Shown here piece by piece: positions 12,486-13,305 of a stretch of 13,305 nt of DNA. The stretch's first letter is position 1. Every line of letters starts with the position of its first letter. The DNA is taken from assembly GCA_903895005.1 (NCBI GenBank), contig CAITSH010000146.1, forward strand, positions 1 to 13,305, in the 5' to 3' direction. This DNA is from an uncultured Pseudomonadota bacterium (GTDB lineage: Bacteria; Pseudomonadota; Gammaproteobacteria; Burkholderiales; SG8-39). Made by a program: the position numbers and the translations under genes. The notes beneath the pieces were generated by a model that saw only the letters and a program-made list of their open reading frames with translations, was not told the origin of the DNA and made no database searches.

Positions 12486-13305
12486 GCGGACGCGCCTCCG
12501 ATTGAGACCACCCTGTCGACCTGAAGGGTCGCCGGTAGGTGATGCGCGATAAACAGGACGCTTACTACACCCTTCAGCCGGCTAATTGTGGAACCGAGCT
12601 GTTCGGCCGTCGTTGCGTCCAGGTTGCTGCCTGCCTCGTCGAAAATCAGAACACGCGGTTGCCGTATCAGCGCGCGCGCAATCGCGATGCGCTGTCGCTG
12701 TCCGCCAGAGAGCCCAGCACCGCACTCACCGACGCGTGTCTGGTAGCCGTCCGGAAGTTGTTCAATGAAACCGTGAATCTCCGCCAATTGACAGGCGCGA
12801 ACAATATCCGCGTTATCAGCAAGAGGATTTCCCGCCGTCAGGTTTTCATGCAATGTGCCAGAAAAAAGCCTCGCATCCTGCAGAACCACACCGAAATGCG
12901 CGCGCAGTTCGCTAACCGGCATACCCCGCGTATCACATCCGTTTACGAGTATCCGTCCGTCACTGGGCATATAGGTTCCGAGCAACAAGCGCGCGAGCGT
13001 GCTTTTGCCGGAACCAGAGGGGCCCATCAGCGCGACGCACTCACCGGGAGCCAGACGAAAGTTAAATTCTCGGTACAGATAGGGCAGATTTTCAGCGTGC
13101 CGAAAGCTGACCGAGGAAAATTCGATCATGGCGCTGGCAGGCGCCGAGCGTGTCGGCGAAAGGGTGTCCGGTTCAATCGGCGCGTCCATCACATCGCCGA
13201 GGCGCTGCACGGCGACCGCAGTCTGTTGAAATTCCTGCCAGAGTGCAGCCACCCTCATAAGCGGCTGGGAGAGACGGCTTGAAATCAGTTGGAAAGCCAC
13301 GAGCA
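12482..13305 (-). CDS. Type I secretion ABC transporter, C-terminal part (HlyB-like)
   Basis: At least 272 residues of a fused permease/ATPase, cut by the right edge. The first 40 residues are the end of the membrane domain; SQPLMRVAALWQEFQQTAVAVQRLGDVMD is typical of HlyB/RtxB-type exporters. The nucleotide-binding domain is complete, counting from the codon at 13300: Walker A GPSGSGKST (93-101), Q-loop Gln141 in VLQDARLFSGTL, signature LSGGQRQR (197-204), Walker B VLIFDE (217-222) and switch His253. The D-loop reads GSNLD where ATSALD is usual, a mild deviation. The protein should power export of an unfolded polypeptide, usually an RTX-type protein or a bacteriocin-like peptide, through HlyD and TolC. 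Any N-terminal C39-like or C39 peptidase domain lies beyond the window, so the substrate class cannot be judged. Confidence 0.95.
   Translation of the reverse strand, partial: LVAFQLISSRLSQPLMRVAALWQEFQQTAVAVQRLGDVMDAPIEPDTLSPTRSAPASAMIEFSSVSFRHAENLPYLYREFNFRLAPGECVALMGPSGSGKSTLARLLLGTYMPSDGRILVNGCDTRGMPVSELRAHFGVVLQDARLFSGTLHENLTAGNPLADNADIVRACQLAEIHGFIEQLPDGYQTRVGECGAGLSGGQRQRIAIARALIRQPRVLIFDEAGSNLDATTAEQLGSTISRLKGVVSVLFIAHHLPATLQVDRVVSIGGASA

Noticed and set aside
12539..13282. A 247-codon plus-strand frame opposite the secretion ATPase.
   Set aside because: It lies entirely antisense to a complete nucleotide-binding domain with all canonical motifs and has no plausible start signal.

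Overview
The window is high-GC (roughly 60% by eye), gene-dense bacterial chromosome. Several gene types point to a betaproteobacterium, probably Burkholderiales, Rhodocyclales or a relative. These are an orphan Bug/TctC-type tricarboxylate-binding protein, a phasin with the short MYVTPEQ-type N-terminus (a polyhydroxyalkanoate producer), a PrpF-family isomerase and several EamA/DMT permeases. I see no tRNA, rRNA, CRISPR array, transposase or phage gene, so the window looks like ordinary chromosome with a catabolic flavour.

Layout. (1) 1-1889, plus strand: the tail of an unidentified gene, a DoxX-like membrane protein and a PrpF-family isomerase. (2) 4290-1922, minus strand: a hotdog acyl-CoA thioesterase followed by two paralogous EamA permeases joined by an ATGA start/stop overlap. 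(3) 4469-5386, plus strand and divergent from the thioesterase: an amidohydrolase resembling 2-pyrone-4,6-dicarboxylate lactonase. The divergent intergenic region carries three dyad symmetries. (4) 8500-5475, minus strand: a third EamA permease, a TAXI-type solute-binding protein with no visible signal peptide, and a Bug-type periplasmic binding protein with a strong ribosome binding site. (5) 8819-9358, plus strand: a phasin with its own sigma70-like promoter and a textbook terminator. (6) 13305-9456, minus strand: the C-terminal part of a type I secretion ATPase, its HlyD-family adaptor (GTGA overlap), an EI24/CysZ-like membrane protein and a molybdopterin-binding-domain (CinA N-terminal-like) protein. 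This last gene converges on the phasin terminator.

How the genes may work together. The isomerase, lactonase-like hydrolase, thioesterase, permeases and carboxylate-binding protein suggest uptake and breakdown of a di- or tricarboxylic acid or aromatic-derived lactone. LigI-type and LigU/GalD-type enzymes catalyse neighbouring steps in the protocatechuate 4,5-cleavage and gallate pathways. This is an inference from family membership and proximity. The secretion pair is a separate module whose substrate and outer-membrane partner lie outside the window or elsewhere.

Most notable signal: the 318-base region between the third permease and the phasin holds three TGC-N3-GCA elements placed around two divergent sigma70-like promoters. 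They match the core motif reported for PhaR/PhbF, the regulator of polyhydroxybutyrate genes. This suggests that the permease/TAXI operon may be under the same control as the phasin.
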